Below, one piece after another: positions 1-11,650 of a stretch of DNA of 64,000 nt. Both the position numbers and the translations under genes were made by a program. The DNA comes from Ditylenchus dipsaci (lineage: Eukaryota > Nematoda > Chromadorea > Rhabditida > Anguinidae): assembly GCA_004194705.1 (NCBI GenBank), contig SADC01000175.1, positions 1 through 64,000 of the forward strand. The letters run 5' to 3'. Positions within the stretch are counted from its first letter, which is position 1. Each line of letters begins with the position of its first letter. The notes beneath the pieces were generated by a model, which did no database searches, was not told the DNA's origin, and saw nothing but the letters and a program-made list of their open reading frames with translations.

Positions 1-130
1 TTTTTCGAAAAAGCATCGGGGCCGTTTATTAGAGCGGGCCGTTAATATTTGATTCACCGGCCAGGGGGCGCGTTATATTAGAGGGGCCGTTATATTGGGC
101 AGGGCCGTTACATTTAGAGGAAATACGGTA
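1..130. repeat. Right part of a CCGTAT-family element
   Basis: The segment ends in AGAGGAAATACGGTA, the terminus shared by the CCGTAT elements at 4805, 28306, 30349, 43321, 43971, 62861, 62924 and 63227. Its internal word is GGGGCCGTTA/GGGCCGTTA, repeated about five times. The left end lies outside the window. Confidence 0.6.
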
Positions 131-1080
131 TGATGAATTGTGCGAACCTACTCGCGGACTTTGTCAATTTATGAAAGTGACATTTTTTATCTCAATTCGA
201 CTTTGCCTTTAAGGTTCACCTAAGGTTCGCCAAATGTTCATACAAGGGTTTTAACCCTGTTGAACCTTCTGACCCCATGGATCGCCGGAAGACCTCAAGC
301 TCCAACCTGCCAACGATCTTGACCCAAAACTAGCCGGGAACCATATAATAAATTTTCAGTGCACTCTTAGGGTGTACCGAAATTTCAAAATTTCGAACTT
401 AATGATTTCAATACATTTTTCTAACTATATTTTTTTTATGACTGTGAGATATTTGTATCATTTGACCTCGGCTATAATCTCAGCTACATTTTGAGTATGG
501 AATTCTGTAAAATAAAATTGGAGATATGGAGGAACTTTTTCCAGCACACTCTCAGGGTGATCCTATATCTCTATATAGTATGTTGGGTGGGTGGGTCACA
601 CTTTTTCTGAATTTTATGGTGTTCAAGGACTGATTTTGGCCCTTTTTGCAATTTTAGAGTTCGATATTTTTTCGGAACCCTCAAGCTCAAATATCTTAGC
701 TTCTTTTAAGCACAAATACGTAAAATTGAAGATGCTTCTAAAAATTTTTCTTTGCCCCTAAAATTGGAGATGGTGGATTTTGGCTTGGATTTTTAGTGGA
801 TGTTTTGTGTTCAAGCTATTTTCTGAAAACTTTTGCGAACAATGTCGTATATCTTTTCCGGAGCCCTCAAGTACAAACATCTGGCTGCCTTTTAAGCACA
901 AACACGTATAATCAAATAGCTGTCTAAAAAATTTTCCTTGCCCTTCAAATTGGTGGTAAATTTTTGGCTTGGATTTTTTGGTGGATTTTTGTGTCCAAGC
1001 CCACTTTCTGCAGGTAGGGTAGGTAAATGGCCACTTAGGGTGGGTGGGTAGCCAGATAGTATAGTTAAGTGTTCAGAAGA
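131..1080. other. No gene seen; decayed interspersed repeat
   Basis: No coding exon is supported. About 430-1070 consists of phrases such as 'cccactttctgcaggtag' and 'gggtgggtgggt' that recur in reverse complement at 42700-43320, so this is one copy of an interspersed repeat with an inverted relative about 42 kb away. Confidence 0.5.
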
Positions 1081-1084
1081 ACAT

Positions 1085-1420
1085 TTCTACACGCAAACTT
1101 TGATATAACCGTACACCTGTGGACCAGGTCAGGTTGTACGTTATAGTATAGGCTAAAATAGGCAGGGTAGGGCGAGGATAGGTGAGGATAGGCAAGAGTA
1201 GCGAGGATAAGCGGGGATAGGCGAGGATAGGCGAGGTACGCGAGGGATGGGCGATGGTAGGCGAGGAGAGTAGGTGGGTTTAACAGGTAGGGTGGGTGAT
1301 CTACCTGAACTATTTATTGTAAATGAATTACTAATGTTCCCGCCGACCACAGGATAGTGCCTCTGAACTACCAGTGTTTCCCGGAACGGGCATAGGCGCC
1401 GATAGGCGCCTGCAGACACT
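1085..1420 (-). repeat. GGCGAGGATA word array and flank
   Basis: A short hairpin reading ATAACCGTACACCTG...GTACGTTAT leads into about ten degenerate copies of 'ggcgaggata', then a flank containing 'ggcataggcgcc...ctgcag'. The same three blocks occur in reverse complement at 39790-40250 and 41170-41245, so both are copies of one foldback family. Confidence 0.55.
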
Positions 1421-1529
1421 AATTATATTGATATTCTAACACGAAACATTCGTTCAACAAAATTGAAAAATGAGCTTAAAAATTGCCGAGCAAGAGCAAG
1501 TATGATACAGTTAGGCTGGTATTAACATT

Positions 1530-2015
1530 TGGACTGGAACCGAAACCGAATTTTAGTTTTGTGAAATCGGAACTGAAATCACAATATTTTTTCGCAACCG
1601 GAACCGAATCCAAAAAAGAACCGAATTACGGGAAACCAAGTGCACCCCAATAGGGCTGATTCGCCATCGCGATATTCACCGTTGACAAAATTGCCGTCGA
1701 CGAAAATTCACCATCGACTTTATTAGCCGTAGACAAACTAGCCGTTGACAAAATTAGCCCGTGCGACGAAATTCGCCATTAGCTTAATTAGCCGCGCGCA
1801 AATTCCTACCCGCCAGGGACTACTTCAAAGAATATCAAGAATAAGCCAGCATAGCCGGCTAATTGATCTGACGGTGAATTTTGTCGACGGCCATTAAGCC
1901 GACACGGCTGATTTTGGGAACGGACATAAAGCTGACGGCGAAAATCGTCGACGGCAATTTTCTCAACGGAGAATTTTGCGACGAGAATCAGTCTTCTTCG
2001 CCACCCTCTGCAAAG
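1530..2015. repeat. GGAACCGAA and GTCGACGAA word arrays
   Basis: At 1530-1640 there are degenerate GGAACCGAA/CCGAAACCGAA repeats. From 1665 to 2010 there are about twelve spaced copies of 'gccgtcgacgaaaattc', first in one orientation and after about 1870 in the other (gacggcgaaaatcgtcgac). This is the short-word, inverted-array structure seen across the window. Confidence 0.5.
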
Positions 2016-2049
2016 AGTATTTTTCTCTAAGCTGACTTTTTTCACTTTT

Positions 2050-3440
2050 CACCCATTTTTACACCATATGCAGCCGACGAAACAAAAGGTATTTGGTTCT
2101 TCGCGGCCAAAGACCAGCGCACTCCACATTGCAATGGATTGGGGTTGAAAAAAAATCTAAGGAACGAAAATTGTACGCTCAGAAAAAAATACTCTTTGTA
2201 GAGGGTGCACTTGGGCTTTACGATGCTACCCAGTCAGCATTACTAAGCAGCATTATCAACGTAGTATACCTAGAGGTGATTCTTAGGTAATGGTATATAC
2301 GATGAACCTCCCAAGGTAATTAGCGCCCAAACTGTGGTGCTCAGGTGTGGTAACCCGGATCATGGCCGTTCGGTGCTCTCGGTTAGCAAAGAAGTAAAGA
2401 AATTTTAAAAATAAATTTGAATCTTTAAAAAATATGATAAGGGCACTCGAGTATGCGCCGAGCGAGACGAAGAGGGTTTTGCCAATTTTTATCATGTGTT
2501 TTGATTCTACTTTTGATTATTTGACTATTCATGATATCTCTTTTTTTACTAAGATCTTAGACTAACAATTTTGATTGAAAATTTTTTGAGAATGGCAAGG
2601 GGGGGTCTATAAAAAGGAATGCGACGGTGTTTTAGATGTTTCGAAGATAGAAATTTAAAATGCCGTGTAAGTTCTATCAAGGTCCTCATGTAAATTTAAA
2701 ATGGGGTGAAATTTCCGATTTGATTAACTTTTGAGCTTTATAAAAACTGCCTAATACAGTTTTATAAAAATCACGCACGAATTTTTAGAAAGCTCAGAAA
2801 GTTAATGAAAACAGATATTTCAAATAACTCACAGTTTGAAAAAGTAGGTACACAGAGATACAAGAAGCTAGCCGAACAGGCGCCTATACAGCGCTCCAAA
2901 AAATACGTAAATGAAAAATTGCACCCTTGATGAGATTTTTTTGGCACTTCCAAAATATTTTTGTTAAAAATCATTAAGATTTTTTCGGTCGACTATTTTT
3001 TTTAAGCTAACGCTCTTTTTTCTATTTGCAAGTCTATTTCCGATCAAGTACAGCTTGTGCCGGTTTTTCTGTTGCTCATCGTTAATGTACCGGTTAAGAT
3101 TCCACGGTTGTTTTAAATTTATACTCAATTGCTGTTAAAAAGTAGAGGGCGGAAATTGTCAGAACGAACCTCAATATGAAACCGAAAATACCCTGTTCGT
3201 CCCTACTCGCTGACAGGGGTCAGCCTGCCCTCTCCGATGCGGAGAAAGAACTTTATTTTTTTTGTCTAAAATTATTCTTCAGTTCTTCAGTAAAATTTCT
3301 CCTGCCAACGATATCTTGATCTAGTTACCATATTTTAAAAAGCAAAATTCGTGCGAATATTTAGAATAATTAATGTGGTTGGTCAAAAACTGGCTGCTTC
3401 TTTGAAATAATTTATCCATCAGGCTTTGTCTAATAATTCT
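2050..3440. other. No gene or clear repeat seen
   Basis: The sequence is AT-rich. Short open stretches show no recognisable domain, consistent splice pattern or poly(A) signal. I see nothing that I can name here. Confidence 0.4.
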
Positions 3441-3454
3441 CTTGCTGTACTCTC

Positions 3455-3605
3455 ACGTTTTTCGTGTGTCACACGTTATTTTGTGTCACTTTTTTGTGTG
3501 TTTTTTTTAAATGGCGGTACAAAAGTTTGAACAGGTGAACCATAAAAGTGGACACATAAAAAGTGTGACACACAAAAAATCGACAAAAAACGTAACTTTT
3601 TTCGC
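3455..3605. repeat. GTGTGACACAC hairpin
   Basis: The word GTGTGACACAC / GTGTCACACG is arranged in inverted orientation around a centre near 3530, bounded by 'cacgtttttcgtgtgtc' and 'gacaaaaaacgtaac'. It is a short foldback using the same word as the arrays at 7655-7855 and 9950-10395. Confidence 0.55.
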
Positions 3606-4139
3606 TGTCTCACACTCTTAAAGAATATTGCTTATTGTGAGTGATATTTTTAGAAGATTTGATCTAAACTCTATTCACAGTTGGTCAAAAAAAGATTTGA
3701 AATAAGGGATAAGTTATACGATTTGAAATAAATTATTTTAGATTCAAAAAAGAAGCTAAAAAACTTAATTAGTAGAGTAACGACGCGCCGTGCGATTAGG
3801 GCCTACGATTGAAGGATAAATTGCGAGAGATAAATAGTGTTAGTTACAATAGTGATAAAACAGTGTGAACAAATAAAAACTTTATGATGAAACGGCAACA
3901 AAATAAAATAAGACTGAAAGTGTTTTATGGACGACGATGAATCCTTTGCAAAACTTTATCCATATTTTGCACTTTCTCTTGATGACATCCAAGTCTGAAA
4001 TTAGCAAAGAGCACATCTAATTGACGTTGTTAATATTTATCCGGAAAAATGAAAAAAGAATTAACCTGCTGCAACGAAGGATGCGCTGTTCTAAAAAAAA
4101 TCTTTCAGACACACAAATGACCAGTGTGTGTAAAAATGT

Positions 4140-4275
4140 AAATTTTGGAACCGGCACCGCACCGGCACCGGTGCTGTTGTCGGCACCGGCACCGGTGCCG
4201 CACCGTGCATTGAATGCGACTCCGGCAACGGTGCCGGCACCGGGCTGAACATTTGCACCGGCACCGGTGCCACAC
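4140..4275. repeat. GGCACCGGTGCC palindromic word array
   Basis: Tandem, self-complementary copies of GGCACCGGTGCC. The same word forms an array at 5690-5825. Proline-alanine-valine translations through here come from the repeat and are not a protein. Confidence 0.6.
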
Positions 4276-4804
4276 GAAATATGAATTTTATTGAAATTGA
4301 GCGGGCACACGAATGCTTTGGCGAGCAGTTGTCCAGAACGGCCTTTATGCCTTATTGTATTTATTGTGACACACCTGAGAAGACTCTTTCCACGCTAGCT
4401 GACGTGGCAGGGGATGGCAAGGTCACGAGTGCGATTTTGTGATAGCTTCGGGAACAACTAAATCAATTTGTATTTTAAATCAGCTCTCTCCTTAGTTGCT
4501 TTCCGTAGTCAAAAGCATTGCTTCTCAATTGACCCTTTTTTAACTGTTTCAATGTATTGGTTCATTTCTTTCATCCAATGGGTCTGAAACGTGTTTCTCA
4601 GCCTGAGATTTTCCAAATTCAAAAAAGCAAAACAAAACGAATCCGTGGCATCATTAATATGTATTAATATATGATAAAATTGATTTATGATCAATTATCA
4701 CATCGAACTATACATTCCTAAACAAAGCATCCAATTCTCTCACCTCTGGCTCCATAATCATTCGCTTTAATCGGTTTGTTTGATTTGTTGTAAAAATGAA
4801 TAGC

Positions 4805-5046
4805 GTATTTACTGTATTAAGTCCCCATGGGGAGTTATTTTTCAACCTCTAAAAAATCGAAAAATTTTGAGGTCGATTTTGAGATTTTTGGGTGCTCAAA
4901 CCAAAATCTGAAAAGTGTAATCAGTAAACTCGCGGCAACTAAGAAAACGCAAAAAACAGATTTGCGAAATGTTCGCCTAGCTGAGATATAAGGTCAGTAG
5001 GGTGGTGACTTATTGAGGGTGGGGACTTAATACAGTAAATACGGTA
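4805..5046. repeat. CCGTAT-family copy with word AAGTCCCC
   Basis: The left end reads 'gtatttactgtattaagtcccc' in two joined motifs and the right end 'ggggacttaatacag' followed by TAAATACGGTA. The interior carries the family frame (GTTATTTTTCAACC, then TTTTTGGGTGCTCAAACC). The word AAGTCCCC replaces the GCGCCCC, CTCACCC or AACCACA words of other copies. Confidence 0.55.
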
Positions 5047-5235
5047 TGTGGTTTTACTGGGCTTATATACATAATATATTTTTCGTTCCGCAACGATCGA
5101 TATAACGATACGATATTTTCGGCCATATTTTAGAACGATCGATACGATGTATTGTATCGACCGGAGCTCTAGTCTCAAATAGCCTAAGCCTCCACCAATT
5201 CTATTTATTTATCAACGCTTTATTTGTCGAAAAAA

Positions 5236-5600
5236 TCAATTATCAGAAAGCAAGGTAGCTAGCAAATGTTTGACCCGGGAAGAAATGAGTACTATTGAAA
5301 GGTAGGACAAGCCGGCTACATTTTGAGTGTAAGGTTGCATCAGTTCCAGGATACTACCGAAAAGTACTATGATAGTCCTATTGAGGATTCCATCGAATTG
5401 GACATGGTTCAGTGTTTTTCGAATTTTAGCTAATACTTTAAAGTAACTTTCATATGTGTGATAGATCAAATGAAAGACCATAACCTTGGCTACATTTTGA
5501 CACTGAACTTGTAAATAAAAGAAGAAAAAAATAAGGTTTGCAGCCAGTGTTAGTCGAACCCGTCACCTAGGGCGATGCATATATGAAGTGTCCCCCCCCC
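5236..5600 (-). repeat. Interspersed repeat with tRNA-like 3' end
   Basis: On the minus strand the unit begins with GGTTCGACTAACACTGGCTG, resembling an RNA polymerase III B box, and continues with blocks shared with about 27200-27715 (cttgtaaataaaag, ttggctacattttg, agttccag). A tRNA-derived SINE is possible, but no convincing A box was found, so the class is open. Confidence 0.35.
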
Positions 5601-5689
5601 TTTACTCGAACAAAAGTGGCATACGCACTTCATGTTTCACTGAAATTGGAAAAAAATATTCTAATTTTAGTTAAAAAATAGGCAGCGGT

Positions 5690-5825
5690 GCCAGATAAAA
5701 AATCGGCACCCGCACCGGTGCGGCACGGTGCCGGTGCTTTTTCGTTAAAATTTGGCACCGGCACCAGCACCGGTGCCAGCAAAAACTTGGCACCGGCACC
5801 GGTGCCCGCACCGGTGCTTTTACAT
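5690..5825. repeat. GGCACCGGTGCC word array, second copy
   Basis: Several GGCACCGGTGCC units separated by 'aaaatttggcacc' spacers, using the same word as 4140-4275. This may be the other end of one foldback spanning 4140-5825, or a separate copy. Confidence 0.5.
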
Positions 5826-5869
5826 CACTGCAAATGACACACAAAAAGACGCGAATCAGATAACAAAAA

Positions 5870-7210
5870 TAAATAGCAAATAAAACCTGATAACCAACAG
5901 AGCCGACATTCACGGGCAGACGAACCACGCTAGAATCCTGAAAATTGAATGTCGAAAAATAGAGTTAGAGAGTAACCATAGCAAACCTGAGACGAAGTAA
6001 GAAAAGTTGGAGGCGGAAGATGCGGAGGCGGCGGAACGTGCTGTGACCCCTAGAAGACACTGATCAGATAGTGGCCATAAATGATTACCCCACACATCCG
6101 ACATTCAACGGCTGAAGAGCGACGTCAGAAGACTGAAAAGATGATGTGAAAAAGTTAAATGAGAAAAAAATCGTGGCAGACCTGAGATGAAGTAGGAAGA
6201 GGCGGAGGAGGCGTAACGTGCTGCGACCCTAGAAGAAACGAATTAGATAGTTACCACAAATAGAAAATCGGACCTGTTACCGACAGAACCAACATTCAGT
6301 GGCTGATTGACGCCAGAAAACTAAAAATCGATGTCATGAAGTTGAATGAGAGAGGAATCATAGCAAACCTGAGACGAAGTAGAAAGATGCGGAGGCGGCG
6401 GGAACGTGCTGCGACCCCTAGAAGACACTGATCAGATAAATAATCATACATAGTGAACCGCACCTGATTACCAACAAATCCGACAATCGACGGAGAAGAG
6501 TGATGTCAGAAGACTGAAAAGATTATGTGATAACGTTAAATGAGAGAAAAATCATGGCAGATCTGAGATGAAGTAGGAAGCAGTGGAGGAGGCCGAACGT
6601 GCTGCGACCCCTAGAAGACATGAATCAGATAGTAACCACAAATAGAAAACCGGACCTGATTACCGACCGAACCAACGTTCGGTGGCTGAAAAACGACGTC
6701 AGAAAACTAAAAAATGATGTCGTAAAGTGGATGAGAGAAAGAATCACAGAAAATTGAGACGGAGCTGGAAGAAGCGGCGGAACGTGCTGCAACCCCTAAA
6801 AGACATGAATCAGATACTAAAATTTAATAGCAAATTAGACCTGATAGCCAACAGAGCCAGCATGCACCGGTTGAGAACCACGCTAGTTGCCTAAAAACTG
6901 AATTTCATGAAACTAACTAACAGAATAATCATAAACACATATGAAGTCGTAGAAGGAAGAGGCGGAGGCGGCGGAACGTGCTGCGACCACTAAATGACAC
7001 GAATTAGATACTAACAATGAATAGCAGACCGGACCTGGTAACCAAAAGAATCGACATTCAATGGCTGAAAATCACGTCGAAGACTGAAAGGATGATGTCA
7101 GAAAGTCAAATGAAAGATGGTTTTTAGAAACTGAGACAAAGATTGAAGAGGCGGTGGAGGCGGAACTTGCTGTGACCCCTAGAAGACAGGAACCAGATAC
7201 AAAAAAACTG
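5870..7210. repeat. Tandem array, about seven 188-bp units
   Basis: The landmark 'acgtgctgcgacccctagaa' recurs near 6036, 6216, 6404, 6597, 6782, 6976 and 7164, spacing 180-194 bp. Each unit also contains 'ccgacattcaacggctga', 'gacgtcagaagactgaaaa' and 'cctgagacgaagtag'. Units differ by substitutions and small indels, so the array is not recent. No conserved open frame runs through the units. Confidence 0.85.
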
Positions 7211-7308
7211 AGGACTAATCAACGGCGCACCTGAGAGCTACTGAACTCATCCATATAGCCAACTACATATAAAAAATTGATATATAAGTCAATATACTCT
7301 ATATAATA

Positions 7309-7890
7309 ACATGCCGAAATCTCCTTGATTGTTATATAGTGCAAAGCGCTCCATAGATAGATACTGATCAAAAGCTGAAAATAAAAAAACTTTAGAACAG
7401 AAAAGTAAAAACAATGATGGTCTAGGAACAAACGCAAAGAAATAAAAAATTCTAGAAACGTAAAACTATCATTTCACAGTTTTTAAATTTTGGTTCGATG
7501 ACCCACTTGAGGTTGCCTAGTTTTCATCTTTTGTGGTAAAACTCAAATTTTAAGCATCTTATGCCAATTCTGATAAGTTTTCTGAACTATACGCCCCAGT
7601 TTACCCTTGGAAACACGGAATCCTTGATGAATAAATTGATTTGTATATGGGAAATTGGTTAAAAAGTGTGACAGGAAACGTCACAAAAAAGTGTGACACA
7701 CAAAAAATGTGACACATAAAAAAGTGTGAGACACAAAAATGTGTGACACACAAAAAAAGTGACACACAAAAAATGTGACACACAAAAATGTGACACACAC
7801 GTGTGACAAACAATAAAGTGTGACATACTAAAAAACGTGACATACATAAAAGATGACAGAGAATCCTATCAAAAATACTATGTAGATACA
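7309..7890. repeat. Segment duplicated at 9593, with GTGTGACACACAAAA array
   Basis: From 'aacatgccgaa' to 'gaatcctatcaaaaatac' this matches 9593-10420 in the same orientation almost base for base. The exception is the GTGTGACACACAAAA array: about 200 bp here (7655-7855) and about 430 bp in the other copy. Confidence 0.8.
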
Positions 7891-8089
7891 GTAATAATGA
7901 AATAGCAAATTTGAAATTTTCAATTGAAACAGTAATCAACACGATCGGCCAGTGAAACTATCGGCACCCGCACACTACTGACACGCACCGTCATGTATAT
8001 TCACGAGCTGATGGTCGCAAGTCAATATCGTCACAAGTCAATACCATTACCAACTACTGAATAACACGAAACACAAGAATAATAAATTC

Positions 8090-8095
8090 TTTATT
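8090..8095 (-). terminator. Poly(A) signal of the F-box-like gene
   Basis: AATAAA on the minus strand, about 200 nt downstream of the stop codon of the gene at 8654-8294. Confidence 0.45.
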
Positions 8096-8293
8096 TGAAG
8101 AATTGTGCAACACAAAGAGGTAACAAATAAATCAACTACTGAATGGTACAATATTTTGCTCCTTTTTTTGACCTGCACCATCAAAAATTCTTGGTCAGCT
8201 GGAATAACTTGAATCATCGTCGTTTTCGGAAGGAGGTAGAGGCCAAGGCTGTAGAAATCAATCTCGAAGTGGACAAATCAGGATGACAAGCCT

Positions 8294-8654
8294 TCAGAAC
8301 ACTCTCCAAGCTAAACAGATTTTTCCAGCACTCAGCACCTTTGGTTTGAAAAGCCTGTCAGGAGAAATTACAACACAGAGATTCTGCTCAAGGCCAAAAA
8401 CGTTTGTCTGCAGTAAGTCTTTCATACTGGCAACGGTTGCCTAAAATAAGCAAGAAAATCGTGAAAATGATAATTTTCTACATTCATCATAAAATAAATA
8501 CGCACAAAATAAGACTTCTTCGTCTTCTAAGTTGTGGCCCATAAAAAATCAGTTGAGCGAACTGTTTATTCACGCAAAGGAATTTAAGACAAGTCAGAGC
8601 ATCAAAATATTTAAATACCTCGTCTAACACCTCAGGAGTAGAGAATATGGCCAT
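8294..8654 (-). CDS. Small F-box-like protein, two exons
   Basis: I assemble two exons, 8654-8502 and 8440-8294, joined in phase 0 across a 61-nt GT-AG intron, giving 99 residues. Residues about 5-40 read like an F-box: STPEVLDEVFKYFDALTCL, then LKFLCVNKQFAQLI, with the family pattern of Pro, Leu/Ile-Leu, a Phe/Tyr-hydrophobic pair, an Leu-rich turn and a Lys/Arg-x-Phe/Trp. F-box proteins bring substrates to SCF ubiquitin ligases by binding Skp1, and nematodes have hundreds of them. The second exon (ATVASMKDLL... to LAWRVF) has no domain I recognise; most F-box proteins carry a longer substrate-binding region, so this may be a short member or a 3'-truncated copy. An AATAAA lies about 200 nt downstream. 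A larger alternative first exon cannot be excluded. The F-box call rests on pattern reading only. Confidence 0.45.
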
Positions 8655-8729
8655 TTTGAAGAAGTTTTAAAAGTTTTCTCCGAAGTCGCCTCTTTTTACG
8701 TAAACTCTTATCTAATCTAAGCTATAATT

Positions 8730-9266
8730 GGATCAAATTGAATTTCCGCACCAAAAGTGTGAAATTCCGCACCAAATTAATTAAATTCCGCACCAAATTC
8801 AAATTCGTTCTGAAAATGTGAATTCCCGCACCAAATCAATGTGAAAATTCCCACCAAATTTTTTAAAAAAATTTTATGCCTTTTTCTGTCCAAGACCGAC
8901 CAAATTTTGCATAATTTTGCAAGAATTTAAATTTTTAGCCTGAAATGACTTGGATTGCCCAGAATCCACCCGGAATGGCCAAAAGCCTTTGAAAGTTGGT
9001 TTTTGGGGTTTACTGAAGGTGGGTGAAAAATTTAGGGGGTAAACTTTTTTAATCGCTCAGAAGTCCACCCTGAACCACTCAAAATCATCCTAAACCTGAA
9101 AAAAGAGACAATGCTCAACTTTTTATACAGGATAAATAGCACAGACAATGAAATAAAAAATTTGGTGGGGAATTTCACAATTTTGGTGCGGAAATTCACT
9201 ATTTTTAGAACGAATTTGAATTTGGTGCGGAATTCACACTTTTGGTGCGGAAATTCACATACAGCC
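8730..9266. mobile_element. Foldback element, CCGCACCAAA word, 9-bp duplication
   Basis: Inverted ends of about 130 bp carry repeated 'gaatttccgcaccaaaag' units (8735-8870 and 9160-9266). Between them lies the ~170-bp core shared with other families ('aatccacccggaatggcc', 'gaaagttggttttt', 'tttactgaaggtggg'). The flanks gctataatt (8721-8729) and gttataatt (9267-9275) form a 9-bp duplication with one mismatch. There is no coding capacity. The 9-bp duplication fits the Mutator/Phantom superfamily. Confidence 0.7.
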
Positions 9267-9592
9267 GTTATAATTAAACCATGATGACACTGACTCGGCA
9301 GTATTGTCGTTAAAAAAGAGATTTTTCAAACAGACGGTTTTCGAAATAAAGCGGTTTTTCAATAACGTATTTCAAAAATGAAAGGTATTCCATTCATTTT
9401 AGGGTAATATTTGATGGGCAAACCTTTTTCTTGCCGTAAAAATACTTTTTTTTTGCCGCAAATTTTTTTTGCAGTAAAAAGACTTTTTTTGTCGCAGAAA
9501 TACTTTTTTGCCGCTAATTTACTTTTTATTGCCGCTAATTTACTTTTTTCTGCAGCAAATGTGCGTTCCGCCAATTTACTTTTTTTGCCGTA

Positions 9593-10420
9593 ACATGCCG
9601 AATCTCCTTGATTGTTATATAGTGCAAAGCGCTCCATAGATAGATACTGATCAAAAAGCTGAAATAAAAAAACTTTAAACAGAAAAGTAAAAACAATGAT
9701 GGTCTAGGAAACAAACGCAAAGAAATAAAAAAATTCTAGAAACGTAAAACTATCATTTCACAGTTTTTAAATTTGGTTCGATGACCCACTTGAGGTTGCC
9801 TAGTTTTTTCATCTTTGTGGTAAAACTCAAATTTTTAAGCATCTTATGCCAATTCTGATAAGTTTTCTGAACTATACGCCCCAGTTTACCCTTGGAAACA
9901 CGGAATCCTTGATGAATAAATTGATTTGTATATGGGAAATTGGTTAAAAAGTGTGACAGGAAACGTCACAAAAAAGTGTGACACACAAAAAATGTGACAC
10001 ATAAAAAGTGTGAGACACAAAAATGTGTGACACACAAAAAAGTGACACACACAAAAAGTGTGACACACAAAAAAGTGTGACACACAAAAAGTGTGAAACA
10101 CAAAAATGTGTGACACACAAAAGAATTTGGCACACAAAAAAGTGTGACACACAAAAAAAGTTGAAACACAAAAATGTGTGACACACAAAAGAATTTGGCA
10201 CACAAAAAGTGTGAACACAAAAAATGTGACACATAAAAAAGTTTTTAGACACAAAAATGTGTGACACACAAAAAAGTGACACACAAAAATGTGACACACA
10301 AAAAATGTGACACACAAAAAATGTGACACACACGTGTGACACACAATAAAGTGTGACATACTAAAAAACGTGACATACATAAAATTGATGACAGAGAATC
10401 CTATCAAAATACTATATGTA
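9593..10420. repeat. Second copy of 7309-7890, array expanded
   Basis: It lies inside the foldback and is flanked by direct repeats of about 65 bp ('ttgccgctaatttac...gccaatttactt', about 9529-9596 and 10424-10490). The GTGTGACACACAAAA array is about twice as long as in the copy at 7655. This suggests duplication by recombination or gap repair inside word arrays. Cys/Phe/His-rich translations here are repeat artefacts. Confidence 0.75.
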
Positions 10421-10599
10421 GATTGCCGCTAATTTACTTTTTTCTGCAGCAAATGTGCGTTCGCCAATCTACTTTTTTTGCCGTAAAAATACTTTTTTTT
10501 TACCCTTGGAAACACGGAATAATTTACTTTTTTTGCCGCGAATTCACTTTTTCTGCCGTAAATTTGCTTCTTTCTGCCGCAACTTTATTCTAATAGGGA

Positions 10600-11650
10600 A
10601 TGTTGTTTTTGAAGTCAAAAACGCTGGATTATTAATGGAGGCTTTTCAGGTGAGCATGGACGTTCAAAGAAACACAGTTGTTGCGCGATATACCTAGGTC
10701 AACCAAACTAAATCCTTCAGAACGTTTTAATTGATACCAGGATATTTTCATTTAGAATGCCTCTTTTTTAAGAACCGGTACATCTATCGTCCGTATAAAA
10801 ATTCGAACTGAACCTAATTTAAAAGTTACTAGTTCAGATCTCTCTGGGTGCATGCTTTCTATTTTCAATATTTTATTTGCGAGTTCGGTATCAAAATGAT
10901 CTTTAGGCGCTTGTAGCGACTACCACCCCCACCCAAGAATCCGACCTTGTAAAAATTGCTGTAACTACCCTTACAAGTAACAACTTTAGGGTTAGCCCTT
11001 AGGCTTGGGGATAGGCCTGCGTACATAAGTTGTGACTAATAAAGAGTTTACGCATATTTTCCGGAGGGGTATTTGCTACTAGGGTCGGTGAAACCATTAA
11101 AACACAAAGTATAAGGCTTCAAGGTGGAGTTCTTTTATTTTGACAGTTATTTTCAGTAAATCGCAAAATTAAGACAGTTTCTGATGATAAAAGAATCATG
11201 AAAACCATCTGAATCAATTCATTGATATTTTTAGCCCAAGGACACTATAAGTTCAACTCAATCAATGAAAGAACTAAAGTGTGCACTCAGAGAGATCCGA
11301 ACCAGCGACGTTTAGATTAGTTTTAAGTTGAATTTTAAAGATTCCATGCGAGACTAGATACGGACAGTAGATGTGCCCTCCTATTAAGTAAATATTATGC
11401 CCCACAGACCATCTTGATACTATTACCCAATAATGGGTTCTGCCATCAAAGAACAATTGCGAATGTTGTTGATCACCCCAGGTACCACTACTTGAGTTAT
11501 ACATCTTCAATACAACTATTAGGACACCTAAACAAGAGTTTTCTCGGGTACTTCAACTACAAGGGTGAAATATAAATGTAAGCAGAAATTATTTCTGTGT
11601 TCGAAAGACAATCTGTTGAGAATAAACAGTGTTTATAATAAACGCTGTAA
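10600..11650. other. Gene-free foldback interior
   Basis: No coding exon is supported. About 10930-11070 is related in reverse complement to 47160-47300. Near 10845 and 11290 the phrase 'gatctctctgggtgcatgc' or a relative recurs in opposite orientations. I see nothing else. Confidence 0.4.

Noticed and set aside
4091..4310. Pro-Val-Ala-rich open frames on both strands
   Set aside because: They arise from the self-complementary GGCACCGGTGCC word and are open in several frames at once.
9950..10395. GTGTGACACACAAAA array looked at first like a CRISPR array
   Set aside because: Units are contiguous and degenerate without unique spacers, the setting is a nuclear genome, and the array is an end of a foldback-type repeat.
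9886..10407. A 173-residue open frame rich in Cys, His and Phe
   Set aside because: It is a translation of the GTGTGACACACAAAA repeat; the same happens in other frames and in the copy at 7655.
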